Below, piece after piece: positions 43,801 to 56,349 of a stretch of DNA of 64,000 bases. Made by a program: the position numbers and the translations under genes. The notes below the pieces were generated by a model. That model was not told where the DNA came from and did not search any database. It was given only the letters and a program-made list of their open reading frames with translations. Positions within the stretch are counted from its first letter, which is position 1, and each line of letters starts with the position of its first letter. The DNA is from Chamaelirium japonicum. Taxonomy: Eukaryota > Streptophyta > Magnoliopsida > Liliales > Melanthiaceae. The stretch covers positions 119,012,874 to 119,076,873 of the forward strand of contig OX393550.1 in assembly GCA_947650365.1 (NCBI GenBank), written 5' to 3'.

Positions 43801-44755
43801 ATCATCCAGTTTTCTTGTCTCGTTGAACCCCTATAAATTATTGCAAGCATGGTTAGTGGAACCAGAATCCACAATCTGTAAAACTGGAGAACAACTGAAT
43901 GCTGCAAGGAATTCCACTATATAGATTTGAGATATACCTATCACAGCCTTCTTGGGAGTCGTGTGGCAGTCACCCTTCCAGTGCCCCTTCTTGCTACATC
44001 GAAAATATTTTCCTTTGGGCTTCGTCGGACCATCCTGCTTAGGAACATTCGACTGCACTTAGCCCAACTTCACAGGCTTCTTAGACTTTCTTTTCTGAAA
44101 CTTGCGTTTGGCTTTTTAGAGAAGACTTCCGCTCTACGTTCAGGGATTGTGCTCCTGCCTTTATCCCGTCCTCTACCGCCTGGAGCGCCACTAGGAGCTC
44201 TGCGTTAGACATCTCTAACCGGTTAAGGTTAAAGTTGGTAACGAAGACCTCAAACGCTCCTGACAAAGATGAGAGAAAAATATCGGTCTGGATCTCTGCA
44301 TCTAAGATGACATCGAAGGAACCAAGCTCATTCATATAGCCAAACAATTTTAGCATATGATCCCGAACTAAAGTCCCCTCTGCCATCTTCGTGGACACCA
44401 ATTTCTTGATGGTCAGGTAACGAGTTACCCGACTATGACACTCGAATATTTCCTTTAAATAGAGCATCATGTCTGAAGCGAAGGCCATGTCTTCGACTTG
44501 CTTCTGAAGGATGGTCTACACGGATGTCACTATATAGCACTTGCACATCTCATCAGCATCTAGTCAGTCTTTCTATTCCTTCAACTGAGCCTTATTAGCA
44601 CTTGGTCTCGGCATGGCCGGTTGAGGGGTACTTAGGGCAATTATGTGTTTGCCAACCCTTAGGACGAGCATCAGGTTATGCTTTCAGTCCTCGTAGTTTG
44701 GTCCCGTAAGTTTGTTATCATTAAGGATGGAGGCAAGAGGGTCGAGCTTGGTCAT
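40806..44755 (-). pseudogene. Copia-3 gag-pol, degenerate
   Basis: ATG at 44755, with open stretches 44488-44081 (gag), 44058-43831 (zinc knuckle KYFRCSKKGHWKGDC, first Cys replaced by Tyr, and DSGSTNH), 43782-43159 (integrase N-terminus with WHLRLGHIALDR), 43005-42772, 42561-41956, 41889-41185 (RT, YVDDILL) and 41154-40963 (RNase H). One frameshift near 44100 and many stops break it. It keeps sense codons at the four positions where copia-1 and copia-2 share stops, but shares with copia-1 a TGA near gag codon 24. Confidence 0.88.
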
Positions 44756-46315
44756 GATTTCTGTAAACAATGGTCTAAAGCAAAAATTTAGGTCTACCAC
44801 AGTCTATTTTATGAAATTTACAAATAGATAATGTTTAATCCAGCCGTTATGTCTTCACTACCTCAAGTGGAGACATCCAGAAATGTAAATTCCCTGGGCT
44901 TGAGCACTGAGACTATCGGTCTTGAATTAGAGACAGCATCTCGGTGAGAGCATGCAACCACTTCTGCCAACGGGGTTTTTATAACTCAGTCTTCATCAGA
45001 ATTACCTATGGCAAACTGAAAGATCTCCCAGTCTCCTTTTGGCCAGCTTTATGTGACCCACGTGCGCAACAACGGTGGCTTCTCACAAGCTTTCAGATGC
45101 TTCCCACAAATCTAGGTGGTGTCGGCAGGGGGGTTCATAGGCTCCTGTAGTGCAGAAAAAAACCGTCACCTACTGCCACCGGCATTCTCCATGTTCCGAA
45201 GGAAACCACTAGGCGAACAAGTATGGAAGGAAACACAGCTCTCACCCGGTGGAAATATCGAACTACGTACCTCCTACCCAGACCCTTAGCCGGTTGATTA
45301 TGGAGGTCAAGGGCTTCCTTTTGGAGGGAACCTCTTACACATCCCTTCTTTATGAGGTTTTATGTATATCTAGAAAGGTCACAACCTCCTAGACTTAGAC
45401 CCTGGTCTATCATGCTCCCACTAGGATTATAAACCTTCTCGCAAAGCATTAGTATCCTTGGAAAATATCATAGTCCCTACCTCGAATACTTAGCTTTCGC
45501 CTTTTTTGCAAGGATCACATTACATAGATTCCAAGGATCCCAATACCTCACTAGTTTATCCATAATCCTAAGATCTGGAGTCTAGCCTAAGGTCAACGTG
45601 GAAAGGACTCCTAATAAAATAATGCCTTGTTCACAATTTGATGCCTGATGTCATAGTAGACCTCATCTCACTATAGGTTTCGATACTGGCCAAATAGGGA
45701 CATCCGACAACCTCCGCCGGATCTCAACCTAATGGTGGCATAACGAAATCGTGATGAGTTCACACTACCACCAAACATCAACTAGAAACGGGTATCACTT
45801 AGTAGAATCCTAACCTAACTTGGTCGCTAGGACCATGTGGGGAAAAGGCATCCCACTAGGGTTATCATACTTCTGATGGGGACAGTAGTTATCTCTTAAT
45901 AAATCTAACACTGCGTCTATCTCAGTGCACAATACTTGGCTACCTGAACTACCACGAGGGTGGTTACCACCTTTCCTTTTAGCTAGCCACCGAATTCGCA
46001 CGTGTTAGAACCATATAGAGACACCGATGAATCCATAAGCTTAGTACTAACCCTAAGTCTCATCTAGAGACTAACTCACAAGCAAGATAGATAATTAAAT
46101 TATCATCGTGGTTCTCTAAACACTATGAAAGAGAACAACAAAAAAACATCCAAATTGAATCATATCCAGGGTTCGACCCCTTAACCTGAATAGCACAGCC
46201 AAGATATCCTGTTTTTCCGTTTTGCACGATCTCTGACGATGATCCCGATCATCGATAACATGCACGCTTTCGCTGGATCTTTGCACTCCATGATACCGCT
46301 TGTCCGAACCGTGGA
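44756..46315 (-). other. 5' leader of copia-3
   Basis: Non-coding leader, diverged from that of copia-2 (46821-48385) but alignable throughout. It is cut at about 46315, where the matching position in copia-2 is about 46821. Confidence 0.7.
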
Positions 46316-46430
46316 TATAGCATATAGATTGTTTTGTAGAATTAATTGTAATGAAACATACACCTTATGATCTTCAGATCTTTCTTTTGCTTCCGCTGCG
46401 ACTCTGATTAGCGGATCCAATTCCAACAAT

Positions 46431-46442
46431 TGGTATCAGAGC
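46431..46442 (+). other. Primer binding site of copia-2
   Basis: TGGTATCAGAGC, the complement of the 3' end of initiator methionine tRNA used by most plant copia elements, two bases after the LTR end CAACA at 46428. Confidence 0.9.
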
Positions 46443-48385
46443 ACGCTTTGGTGTATGTTTCATGCATGAATTCGTGAAAACATCATGTGAATATATGATG
46501 ACATATGTTTTCGTCGGGGTTCGACGTAGATCATGCATATGGATTGTGCTATGTATCGTCTCTTTGCAGGTGCCACGCTGAATAGTAATATGTGATTGCA
46601 TGCGTCTGGGTGTCGGACCCCGGATTTAATTTTTGCATTGATTATTATTGTGCTTGTGGATTTTATGGCTCTAGATGGGCGAGGGTGGGGGTTGACCATC
46701 CTTGGTTCTCTGGCCATGTTTCTAGGATTATCTTCTTTTCTTTCTAGCAAAATTATACACGAACGAGCATTTGCTCGGAGCGTGTTAGTTTTTCGATCAC
46801 AGGAAGAAAGAGATGATGCTTCATCCACGGTTCATGCAAGCGGTACCATGGTGTGCAAAGACCCGGCGAAAGCGTGCACGTTGGCGATGATGGGGATCGT
46901 CGTTAGAGATCATGCAGAATAGAAGAGCAGGATATCTTGGCTGTGCTGTTCAGATTCAGGGGTCGGACCCTGGACTTGATTCAGTTTGGATGTTTTTCTG
47001 TTGATTCTTTTTACTTATTGTTTAGAGAACCCCGATGATAATTTTATTATCTTGCTTGTGAGTTTGTCTCTAGATCATGCTTAGGGTTAGTACTAAGCTT
47101 ATGGATTCATCGGTGTCTCTATATGGTTCTAATACGTGCGAATCCGGTGGCTAACTAAAAGGAAATATGGTAACCGCCCTTGTGATAGTTTAGGTAGCCA
47201 AGTACTGTGGACCGAGATAGACGCAGTGTTAGATTTATTTAAAGATAATTAACTAATATCTCCATAAGAAGTATGATAACCCTAGTGGGATGCACTTTCC
47301 CCATGTGGTCCTAGCGACCAAGTTAGGTTAGGATTTCACTGTGTGATACCCGTTTCTAGATGACGTTTGATGGTAGTATGAACTCATCACGATTTTGTTA
47401 TACCACCATTAGGATGAGGTCCGATGGAGGTTATCGGATGTCCCTATTTGGCCAGCATCGAAACCTGTAATAAGATGAGGTCTACTATGACATCAGGCAT
47501 CAAATTGTGAACGAGGCATCATCATAGTGGGAGTTCTTTCCACGTTGACCTTAGGCTAGGCTCCAGATCTTAGGATTATGGGCAAACTAGTGAAGTATCG
47601 GGATCCTTGGAATCTATGTAATGTGATCCTTGCAAGAAATGCGAAAGCTGGGTATTCAAGGTAGGGACTATGATATTTTCCGAGGATACTAATACTTTGC
47701 GGGAGGGTTTGTAATCCTAGTGGGAGCACGGTAGACCAGGGTCTAAGTCTAAAAGGTCGTGACCTTTCTAGATATGCATAAAACCTCATAAAGAAGGGAT
47801 GTATAAGAGGTTTCCTCCAAAGGGGAGCCCTTGGCCTCCACAATCAACCGGCTAAGGGTCTGGGTGGGAGGTACACAGTTCGATATTTCCACCGGGTGAG
47901 AGATGTGTTTCCTTCCATGCTGGTTCGCCTAGTGGTTTCCTTCGGGGCATGGAGGATGTCGGTGGCAGTGGGTGACGGTTTTTTTCCTGCACCGCGGGAG
48001 CCTATGAACCCCCCTGCCGACACCATCTAGATTTGTGGGAAGCATTCGAAAGCTTGTGTGAAGCCGTCATTGCTGCGCACGCGGGTCATATAAAGCTGGC
48101 CAAAAGGAAACTGGGAGGTCTTTCAGTTTACCATGGGTAATTCTGATAAAGACTGGGTTGTAAAAACTCCGTTGGCAGAAGCGGTTGCATGCTCTCACTG
48201 AGATGCTGTCTCCAATTCGAGGCCGATAGTCTCAGTGCTCGAGCCCAGGGAATTTAGATTCCTGGATGTCTCCACTTGAGGTAGTGAAGACATAGCGGCT
48301 GGAGTAAATATTATCTATTTCTAAATTCCATAAAATAGATTGTAGTAAACCTTAATTTTGCTTTGAACCATTGTTTACAAAAATC
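46443..48385 (+). other. 5' leader of copia-2 (about 1.95 kb)
   Basis: The only complete leader of this family in the window. I see no conserved sense-strand frame. The stretch 47332-48385 matches copia-1 closely. The stretch 46821-48385 aligns with copia-3. Unusual length for a copia leader. Confidence 0.75.
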
Positions 48386-49264
48386 ATGACCAAGTTCGAC
48401 CCCCTTGCCTCCATACTTAATAATAACAAACTTACGGGACCAAACTACGAGAACTGGAAGCGTAACCTGATGCTCGTCCTGAGGGTTGGTAAACACACAA
48501 TTGCCCTAAGTACCCCTCAACCGGCCATGCTGGGACCAAGTGCAACTGAGGCCCAGTTAAAGGAATGGAAAGACTGGCTAGATGCTGATGAGATGTGCAA
48601 GTGCTACATAGTTGTATCCTTGCAGACCGTCCTTCAGAAGCAAGTCGAAGACATGGCTTTTGTTTCAGACATGATGCTCTACCTAAAGGAAATGTTCGAG
48701 GGTCGTAGTCAGGTAACTCATTACTTGACCATCAAGAAATTGGTATCCACGAAGATGGCAGAGGGGACTTTAGTTCGGGATCATATGGTGAAATTATTTG
48801 GCTATGTGAACGAGCTTGGTTCCTTCGATGTCATCTTGGATGCGGAGATCCAGACCGACATTTTCCTCGCGTCTCTGTTACGAACGTTTGAGGGCTTCAT
48901 TACCAACTTCAACCTTAACCGTTTGGAGATGTCTAACGCAGAGCTCCTAGCGGCGCTCCAGGCGGCAAAGGACGGGATGAAGGCAGGAGCCCAATCCCTG
49001 AACGTAGAGCGGAATTCTTCTCTGAAAGCCAAAGGCAAGTTTCATAAAAGAAAGTCTAAGAGGCCCGTGAAGATGGGCCAAGTGCAGTTGCAGGTTCCTA
49101 AGAAGAATGGTCCGGCAAAGCCCAAAGGAAAATGTTTTCGATGCGGCAAGAAGGGGCACTGGAAGGGCAACTGCCGTGCAGCTCCCAAGAAGGCTGAGAC
49201 ATGTATATCTCAAATCCACATAGTGGAATCCCTTGTAACATCCAATTGTTCTCCAGTTTCATAG
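48386..49264 (+). CDS. Copia-2 Gag, open reading frame
   Basis: 292 codons from the ATG at 48386 to a TAG at 49262. It begins MTKFDPLASILNNNKLTGPN, the usual start of copia Gag, and ends with a zinc knuckle, CFRCGKKGHWKGNC, with all four ligands (C-x2-C-x4-H-x4-C). It is the only intact Gag of this family here: copia-1 and copia-3 have an early TGA and a Tyr in place of the first knuckle Cys. The TAG that ends it lies in the gag-to-protease join, is shared with copia-1, and is a sense codon in copia-3, so it is probably a mutation that truncates a longer polyprotein. Gag packages element RNA into virus-like particles. Confidence 0.8.
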   Translation: MTKFDPLASILNNNKLTGPNYENWKRNLMLVLRVGKHTIALSTPQPAMLGPSATEAQLKEWKDWLDADEMCKCYIVVSLQTVLQKQVEDMAFVSDMMLYLKEMFEGRSQVTHYLTIKKLVSTKMAEGTLVRDHMVKLFGYVNELGSFDVILDAEIQTDIFLASLLRTFEGFITNFNLNRLEMSNAELLAALQAAKDGMKAGAQSLNVERNSSLKAKGKFHKRKSKRPVKMGQVQLQVPKKNGPAKPKGKCFRCGKKGHWKGNCRAAPKKAETCISQIHIVESLVTSNCSPVS

Positions 49265-52200
49265 ATTGTGGATTCTGGTTCCACTAACCATACTTGCAAT
49301 AATTTGCAGGGGTTCAAGGAGACAAGAAAATTGGGTGATGGGGAGATGATCCTAAGCATGGGAACCGAGGCCGTGGCAGAGGCTGAAGCAGTTGGAGATG
49401 TCGTCTTGCAGTTTCTTGATGGAAGAAGTTTATTACTTAGAGACATACTTTATGTACCGTCCTTGAGACGACACTTAATTTTTGTTTTCTTATTGAATAA
49501 TGAAGGTTTTTTAGTTTTATTTGATGCTTCTGGTGTGTCAATTAAATTGAATGGTTCCTTTGTTTGTAAGGGAAAGATATAGAATGGTCTCTATGTAATT
49601 AACTCCAATCATAAGCAGGATAACATAACTAAAACTTGTGTGGTTAATTCATCTAAAAGGAAAAATCCCTCAGATAATCCAACACTCCTTTGACATCAAA
49701 GGCTTGGACACATAGCCTCAGACAGGATTCACAGGTTGGTTAAGGTAGAATTTTTAAGTCCAGATGTTTCAGAAAACCTACCGACGTGTGAGTCTTGCTT
49801 GGAAGGCAAGATGACTAAAAGATCTTTCTGAGCCAAAGGTAGCAGATCTAAGGAGATATTAGAGTTGGTACATACTGATGTATGTAGGCCCATAAGTGTC
49901 CGTGCTATAGGAGGCTTCGAGTATTTCATCACCTTCACGGATGATCACTCGAGGTTTGGATACATATACTTAATGCGGCGGAAGTCTGAATCCTTTGATA
50001 AGTTCAAGGAGTTCAGAGCTAAAGCAGAAAAGTGGACGGATAAAAGTATCAAGTCTCTTCGATCGGATCGAGGAGGCGAATACCTATCGGATGAATTTAT
50101 TGGGTACCTGTGTGAGCATGGGATCGTATCCTAGTTGATTGCACCAGGGACACCACAACAGAACGGTGTATCTGAGAGGAGAAACCGAACTTTGTTAGAC
50201 ATGGTTTGGACTATGATGAGTTATGCCACATTGCCACCTAGTTTTTGGGGATATGCCCTGGAGACGGTAGTATATACTTTGAGCTTTGTTCCATCAAAGT
50301 CAGTATCCCTAACTCCTTGGGAGCTGTGGTTAAAGCGAAAGCCGAGCCTACAACACTTTTAGATTTGGGGTTGTCCAACACATGTGCGGAAGGACAAACA
50401 AGATAAGATGGAGTCAAAAACTAAGGTATGTCTGTTCGTTGGGTATCCAAAAGGGACAAAGGGTGGTTTATTTTATGATCCTGAGGATAGAAAGGTTGTC
50501 GCCTCGACGAACGCCGTATTCTTGGAGCAGGATTATTTAATAGACCATAAGTCCACCAGTAAAGTAGTTCTTGAAGAATTGCTTGGTACTGATAGGAGTA
50601 CGCAGAAAGAAAATGTAGTGGGAGCCGATACCACTAAGATAAACGATACTATAGAATCGACTCCTATGGAACCACCGCAGGCTTGTCATAGTGGGAGGAC
50701 CACAAGTGCTCCTGATAGATACATTGGAGAAGCCTTTATGGTAGATCCAGAGTTTCAGGAGGATTATCCTCTGAACTATGATGAGGCGATGGTATCCTCT
50801 GACCATGCAGAATGGCAGGAAGCCATGGAGGCAGAACTGACATCGATGTCCCAAAACTCGGTCTGGACACTTGTAATACCACCTCACAACATTAAATATA
50901 TTGGGTGTAAGTAGGTGTACAAAAGAAAAAGAGGTCCGGATGGTACCGTTGAGACTTACAAAGCTAGACTAGTCGCTAAGGGTTATACCCAACGAGAAGG
51001 GATCGACTATGACGAAACCTTTTCGCCAGTGGCTATGCTTAAGTCTATCCGGATCCTCTTGTCCATTGCAGCCCATTATGATTGGGAGATCTGGCAAATG
51101 GACGTCAAGACCGCATTCCTCAACGGGGATTTGGAAGAAGTCATCTATATGTCCCAGCCTCCAGGCTTTGTCGCAAAAGGTCAGGAAAGTCTGGTGTGTA
51201 AGTTGCAAAGGTCCATTTATGGACTGAAGCAAGCATCCAGAAGTTGGAACATGCGTTTTGATCAGGCTATCCAGTATTATGGATTTGAGCAGAACGTGGA
51301 TGAACCATATGTTTATAAAAGGAGCGATAAGACTGCATTAGTTTTTCTAGTGCTTTACGTAGACGATATCCTGCTCATCGAAAACGATGTTGGAACATTG
51401 TCTACAGTGAAGGTGTGGTTATCCTCTCAATTTGACATGAAAGACCTGGGTGAAGCGAGTTATGTTCTGGGGATCAAGGTAACTCGAGATCGCCAGAACA
51501 AGATTCTCTCGCTGCCACAGTCAGCCTACATAGATACTATCTTGGTCAGATTCAGTATGCACAACTCCAAGAAGGGACTAGTTCCATTCAGACATGGAAT
51601 GAAATTGTCCAAGGATCAGGGTTCTAAAACTGCTGAGGAGAGGGCAGAGATGCAGAAGATACCTTATGATTCGACTGTAGGGAATCTGATGTATGCTATG
51701 CAGTGCACGAGACTATATATATGCTATGCAGTAGGCATGATGGGCAGGTATCAGTCAAATCCGGGTCTAGGGTACTGGACTGCTGTGAAAAGTATACTCA
51801 AGTATCTCCGTAGGACGAGAGATTATGAGTTAGTTTACTCTTCACAGGAACTGATGCCGATTAGATATACGGATTCTGACTTTGCGTAAGATCCGAAATC
51901 CAGGAGATCGACGTTAGGCTTTATGTTTTCATTAGGAGGAGGAGCTATCAGTTGGAGGAGCATGAAGCACGGATGCATCGCGGATTCAACGATCGAGGCT
52001 GAGTACGTTGTGGTGTGCGAAGCAGCTAAGGAGGCGGTGTGGCTCAAGAAGTTCCTTACGGACTTAGGATGCGTACCGGGAGTTCAAGATCCTATTGTCC
52101 TTTACTGTGATAATAGTGGAGCGGTAGCACAATCCAAGGAGCCAAGATATCACCAGAAGAGCAAGTATATCGAGTGGAAATACTACATTATTCGGGACTT

Positions 52201-52339
52201 ACAGAAGCGAGGGGAGGTTGCAGTGGCTCAGGTGGCATCTGCAGATAACATGGCGGACCCTTTCAAAAAGGCGTTACCGACCAAGGCTTTTGAGAAGCAC
52301 GTGGATGCCATGGGAGTTAAGACTGTTGTTCCCCGCTAG
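49265..52339 (+). pseudogene. Copia-2 pol, frame intact but seven further nonsense codons
   Basis: It continues the gag frame with no net indel to 52339. Stops after gag are at 49580, 49691, 49829, 50132, 50360, 50912 and 51887. Those at 49691, 50912 and 51887 (with 49262) match copia-1 stops exactly at an offset of 37497; the others are private. Protease DSGSTNH is near 49270. Integrase segments are at 49865-50362. A long open stretch at 50915-51889 covers reverse transcriptase, with [12 protein letters not shown] and YVDDILL. RNase H is at 51923-52339, with CIADSTIEAEYV and YCDNSGA. It is dead as a polyprotein. Confidence 0.92.
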
Positions 52340-52353
52340 GCCAAGTGGGAGAT

Positions 52354-52631
52354 TGTTGTAGCTCGTGTGTCCTTAGCGTGGATTTTCTGTATTAACATTA
52401 ATAAAGATGACTTTGGTTATTGCATTCATTAGAATACTACTCTGGTATATGATAATACTCATATAATAAAAGGACCCTAGGAAACACAGTAGGCTACTGA
52501 GGCGTATGGAGGATCCATGCTTGGGAGACCAAGTGGACCAGTTCTTTGTAGACCTAGAATTAGTTCACAGCTTAGGTGATGCCGGTTGCTTCACCGAGAA
52601 CAAGCTGTTGGCAGGTAGAGGATGTGGTGAA
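52354..52631 (+). repeat. Truncated 3' LTR of copia-2
   Basis: It starts TGTTGTAGC after the polypurine tract and matches the first 278 bases of the copia-1 LTR. It ends at a breakpoint at 52631. Confidence 0.88.
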
Positions 52632-53262
52632 TCAATTTAGTCATTTATATGCACTTATATTTTCATCATGATCTATCCTAGGCTTGGGGCCTTGAGGAGA
52701 GGCCTACCCAAAAGAATTCAGCTGGAACCATTGCAACTACAACCATAGAATACTAACTAACCGATAAAAACACTTATTCCAATACAATTATAATGTCTGA
52801 AGAGAAAAGACTACAAGATTGACATACTAAGCCGAAAGGTAACACTGCAACTCTAACTCTGCCTCTGGGCTCCTACTGCTACTCCTGAGCCTCCGGACCT
52901 GCAACTGAGCCTACTCGTGGGAAAGAGTAGCCCCCAATAGGAAATTGGGAGATTAGCCAATTTAATGGCTAGTGACATCCTAATAGTCTTTAATAATATG
53001 AGACAACTAATCTTAATAAGTTAAGATAAGATCTATCAGTTCTAGTAGAATCAAAGTTTGCAGAATGATACCTAAACCTATCAGTAGTCTATATTCACAT
53101 GCAATTCCTACTGTCACTAGGTTATCTAACATGAAGTCCATTCAATGTTCTACAGCATTAAAGAACAAATTAAATAAGACGTTCAGATAAAGTCACGAAG
53201 TCATCATGTAAACAGTCATACAATTCTAAATTCATATATAGATTAAACACACACTATCAAAA
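52632..53262. other. Non-coding DNA after the copia-2 breakpoint
   Basis: AT-rich sequence with no open frame of note. No match elsewhere in the window was noticed. Confidence 0.5.
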
Positions 53263-56200
53263 TGTAAACCCCGGATATTTTGTTCATCCTGCCCCCGGTC
53301 GGGCATTACTATAGGGCCTTTTATTTCGATGTAGAGGGCCAACTCTCTCGCCGTGCATCCACCAACACCATGCACTAGTCACCCAGATGATCATAAGGGG
53401 TTTCCCGTCTTTCACGGTGGAGCTCTACCGCCCAACTTGCTTTACTATGGGGACTTCAACTCCCCGGGATGGGGTTGCTAGGCCAATCCCTACTCGAGGG
53501 CACCTCCTATTGGCTTTACCACAACCCTTGCCCGTGCCCCTAACCTACTTAACTTCGGCTGTACGCGCAGGGTAGTTCACGGCCCTTGCGCGCACGGGGT
53601 CCCTACCTTCTAACCAGGTAGATTCTCATATAACATCTTTCAATATATTTACTGAAGCTACAAAAGGTATATTTAATGCTTATCAATTTCCAACAATTTA
53701 CCCCTGGTCCCGTACTGCTCTCGCAACCCATGCAACATAATAAATCAATAAAGTTAAACACTCATCCCAGTGACCCGTGTGCTAGGGTTGCCATACTTCT
53801 CTCAGGAGGGTGGGCTCCGATAATTATTAGTTATTCAATTTACTGATTAATTTAAGGGAATCCTAATTACGGTGTCCATACAATCAAGAGCAATCATTAT
53901 TATTATTATTATATTAATATTTTAAGCATGCATCGCCGGACTCGCGACTCCGCATGCAAGGCGGGGTCCACTTGACGACATGCGACGATGCCCGACGGGG
54001 CCCGCATGCAGTGTCCTGGACACCTACCCTTAGTCATTCTTATTTCCCACTATTAAAGACCACGCAAGGGTAGTAGATGTCACCTGGCTGTCGATTACAC
54101 ACGACTCCAGCTTGTTGTCTCTAATCCGCCTCCGTTGGATCACCACAATCAAGGTCTGATAATAACCACAGCTCCGCATCACAACTCTATCGATTAAAAT
54201 AGAAGAATCAACGATGAGGGTTCTATGCCAAGGATAGTCGGGCACCCTCGATAGGGGACCAACATTGAGTCGACAGCATGTAATTTCGTGCGACTGAAGA
54301 ACTCGATCCAAAACCATACTAAGTCAAATCAAGTAAACAGAAGCTAAACCTACTCATCGAATCGGGCTTGAAGAACCCTTTCCGATGGTTCCAGTTTCGC
54401 TGGAATCCGACTTCGGTCGGATGGTTTCGGGTCAAACCACGTAGAACCGGTAAAACCGATCGCATGGTTGGTTCACTAGGGTAGAAGAGGTTCTAGGGTT
54501 ATCTTCAAGGTTTAAAAGGTAGGGCTCAATGTTCTGAGCACAATGCTGCTAGTTTCGTCCGAATCCGAGTTCGGACGATGAAACGACGGTCAAACCACGG
54601 TACCGCGATAATATCGGGTCAAAGGATAAAACAGGGTATTAAATAGTACAATTACTATGCTAAACTATTACCAACAGGTAGTGTTTTCCGAGCCGGTCGA
54701 AATGGCACTGGTTTCGTCCAATTCCGAGTTCGGACGGAGAAATGGCAGTCGAACCAAAATCGTCTGGTTCACGGGTCTGGTTCAGGTGAACCAGACCGGT
54801 TCACTGCGTGGGTCGGGTCAGCAGTGGGTCTTGTTGGGTCGGGTCGGGTTCAGGGCTAAACAGGTCGGGTCTGGGGGTTAAGTAAACTAATATGGGAAAT
54901 TATATATATGCCCCCCCCCCCAACTCCTTCTCCACGAAGACATGCATGCGGGCTGGTTCGCGCGCAACGGCGGCCCGCGGGGAGTCGGGTTTGGGTGCGC
55001 CGGCGGTGCCCGGCCGGTCTCCCCCGCATCACCCCCGCAAGGGAGGCGCGGGAGGAGGTGGCCGGTGTACCGTCGGAGCCCGGACAGACTTTGGCCGGAG
55101 GGGTTTGTGGTGGAAGGTGCAGCTCCGGTGACTTGGGGTGGTGCCGGCGGTGGCTTGGGGTGATGCCGGCGGTGGCTTGGGGTGGTGCCGGCGGGCAAAG
55201 GAGAAGAGGATGAGGTCGGGTTTGCAGGTAAGGGAGGAGGGTGTGGTCGGGTTAGAGGTCCGGTTCGGGTGGAGGAGGAGAGGAGAGAGGGAGGGCTGAC
55301 CTGTGGTGGTTCGCCGGAGTCGGGGGAGGTACTCGGAGGGGGCTGCGGCTGCTCCTCTCTCTTCTCCCTTGGTCTCTATCTTCTTCTCTCCCTCCTTTCT
55401 CTCACTATTTCTCTCCCATTCTCTCTCTCTCTCTCTATTACGTTCTTCTCTCTCTCTCTCGTTCTCTCTCTATTTCTCTCCCTCTCTCTCGGTTCATATA
55501 TAAAGGGGGTCTGATGTTGTGGTGAGAAGAATTAGGGGATAAGGTCGGTTAAGGTTTCCTAATAAGGGGGAATTGAAGGGATAAGGACTAAAAGGTAGGG
55601 GTTTATCATCCCAAAATCTTACCCTATTATTCTCATCCGAATTTCGAATTTAAATAACTGGGGAGGGAGGTCAAGAGAGCCTAAATTATGCTAGGAGACC
55701 GGGAGGCAGGCTCTAGGGCTGGTCGGGCTCGGTCCCGAGCCCTGAACCGGGCTCGGTTGGAATCCGGGTGCGATTCGTCCATCAACCGGGCTGAAAAGAA
55801 TATTAAGTCGTAACTATCAAACCGGAAGTCGGAATAGGGCCCGAGAGGATTCGTTGGAAAGGTCTCATCAACGCGAACGCGTTAGCGCTTGAATTGGTAC
55901 TTAATTTTTTGACTTCTGGATCTCTCGAAAAGAAAGAAAGACTCCAAAACTCAAAATAACAATAACTATTCACCCGGGTGTCGGATCGACCCTAACTCAG
56001 GCTCATTGGAAGGCTCTCTCAGAGCCTCATCTAACGTATCTTGTTTCATTACGATCCGATCACCCAATCTCTTGCAAGAAATAAGACAGCTACAACTATC
56101 GAGCAATTATCGTTTTTTCTAGGGTTTACCTGCCGGGCTGCCGAAACTGGCTGCGCATACACCTGATCGTTGCACGGAATGCACCATCGTGACATGCTCG

Positions 56201-56349
56201 AAGTTACGGAGAATGTGAACGTAAAACATGTCATAGGTTTACGTTCCATTTATTGGGAAAAAGCCCAAAGAAAAAGTCTGGCTGCAAAAAGACGAAACTA
56301 GCCATGGAGGATTTCTATTATTCTCAAATCTAACACCACAGGTGTTACA
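53263..56349 (+). repeat. LTR-like block, possible solo LTR of a chromovirus-type gypsy element
   Basis: It starts TGTAAACCCCGG and ends GGTGTTACA, ends resembling those of long Tekay/Del-type LTRs. A TATA-like CATATATAAAGGGGG lies near 55495-55509, after CT-rich tracts. The block is about 3.1 kb and has no credible gene. Near 54388, 54550 and 54711 a motif with GTCCGAA...TTCGGAC arms recurs. Against a clean solo LTR: the flanking five bases differ (CAAAA against TAAAT). From 55252 on it is part of duplication copy B. Confidence 0.35.

Larger units (their letters stand above)
38832..46315 (-). mobile_element. Ty1/copia element copia-3, lacks its 5' end
   Basis: Same family as copia-1 and copia-2 but on the minus strand and more diverged. 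It has a complete 3' LTR (38832-40786), degenerate gag-pol (about 40806-44755) and most of the leader (44756-46315). The 5' LTR, primer binding site and first roughly 390 bases of leader are missing. At about 46315 it is joined head-to-head to copia-2's partial 5' LTR. Its 3' LTR is shared with duplication copy B (63840 onward), so it was present before the duplication. Confidence 0.88.
46316..52631 (+). mobile_element. Ty1/copia element copia-2, both LTRs truncated
   Basis: Contains the last 113 bases of the 5' LTR (46316-46428), primer binding site, a 1.95-kb leader, gag-pol in one frame (48386-52339), polypurine tract and the first 278 bases of the 3' LTR (52354-52631). The right truncation falls where copia-1 reads GATGTGGTGAAGTCTCC and this copy changes after GATGTGGTGAA. 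The internal region equals copia-1 in length (3954 bp of coding frame) and shares four stops. It shows the empty site for the gypsy element nested in copia-1. Confidence 0.9.

Noticed and set aside
54892..55213. Gly/Arg/Ala-rich frames on both strands
   Set aside because: Overlapping frames in all directions are expected in this GC-rich stretch of the LTR-like block; no domain recognised.
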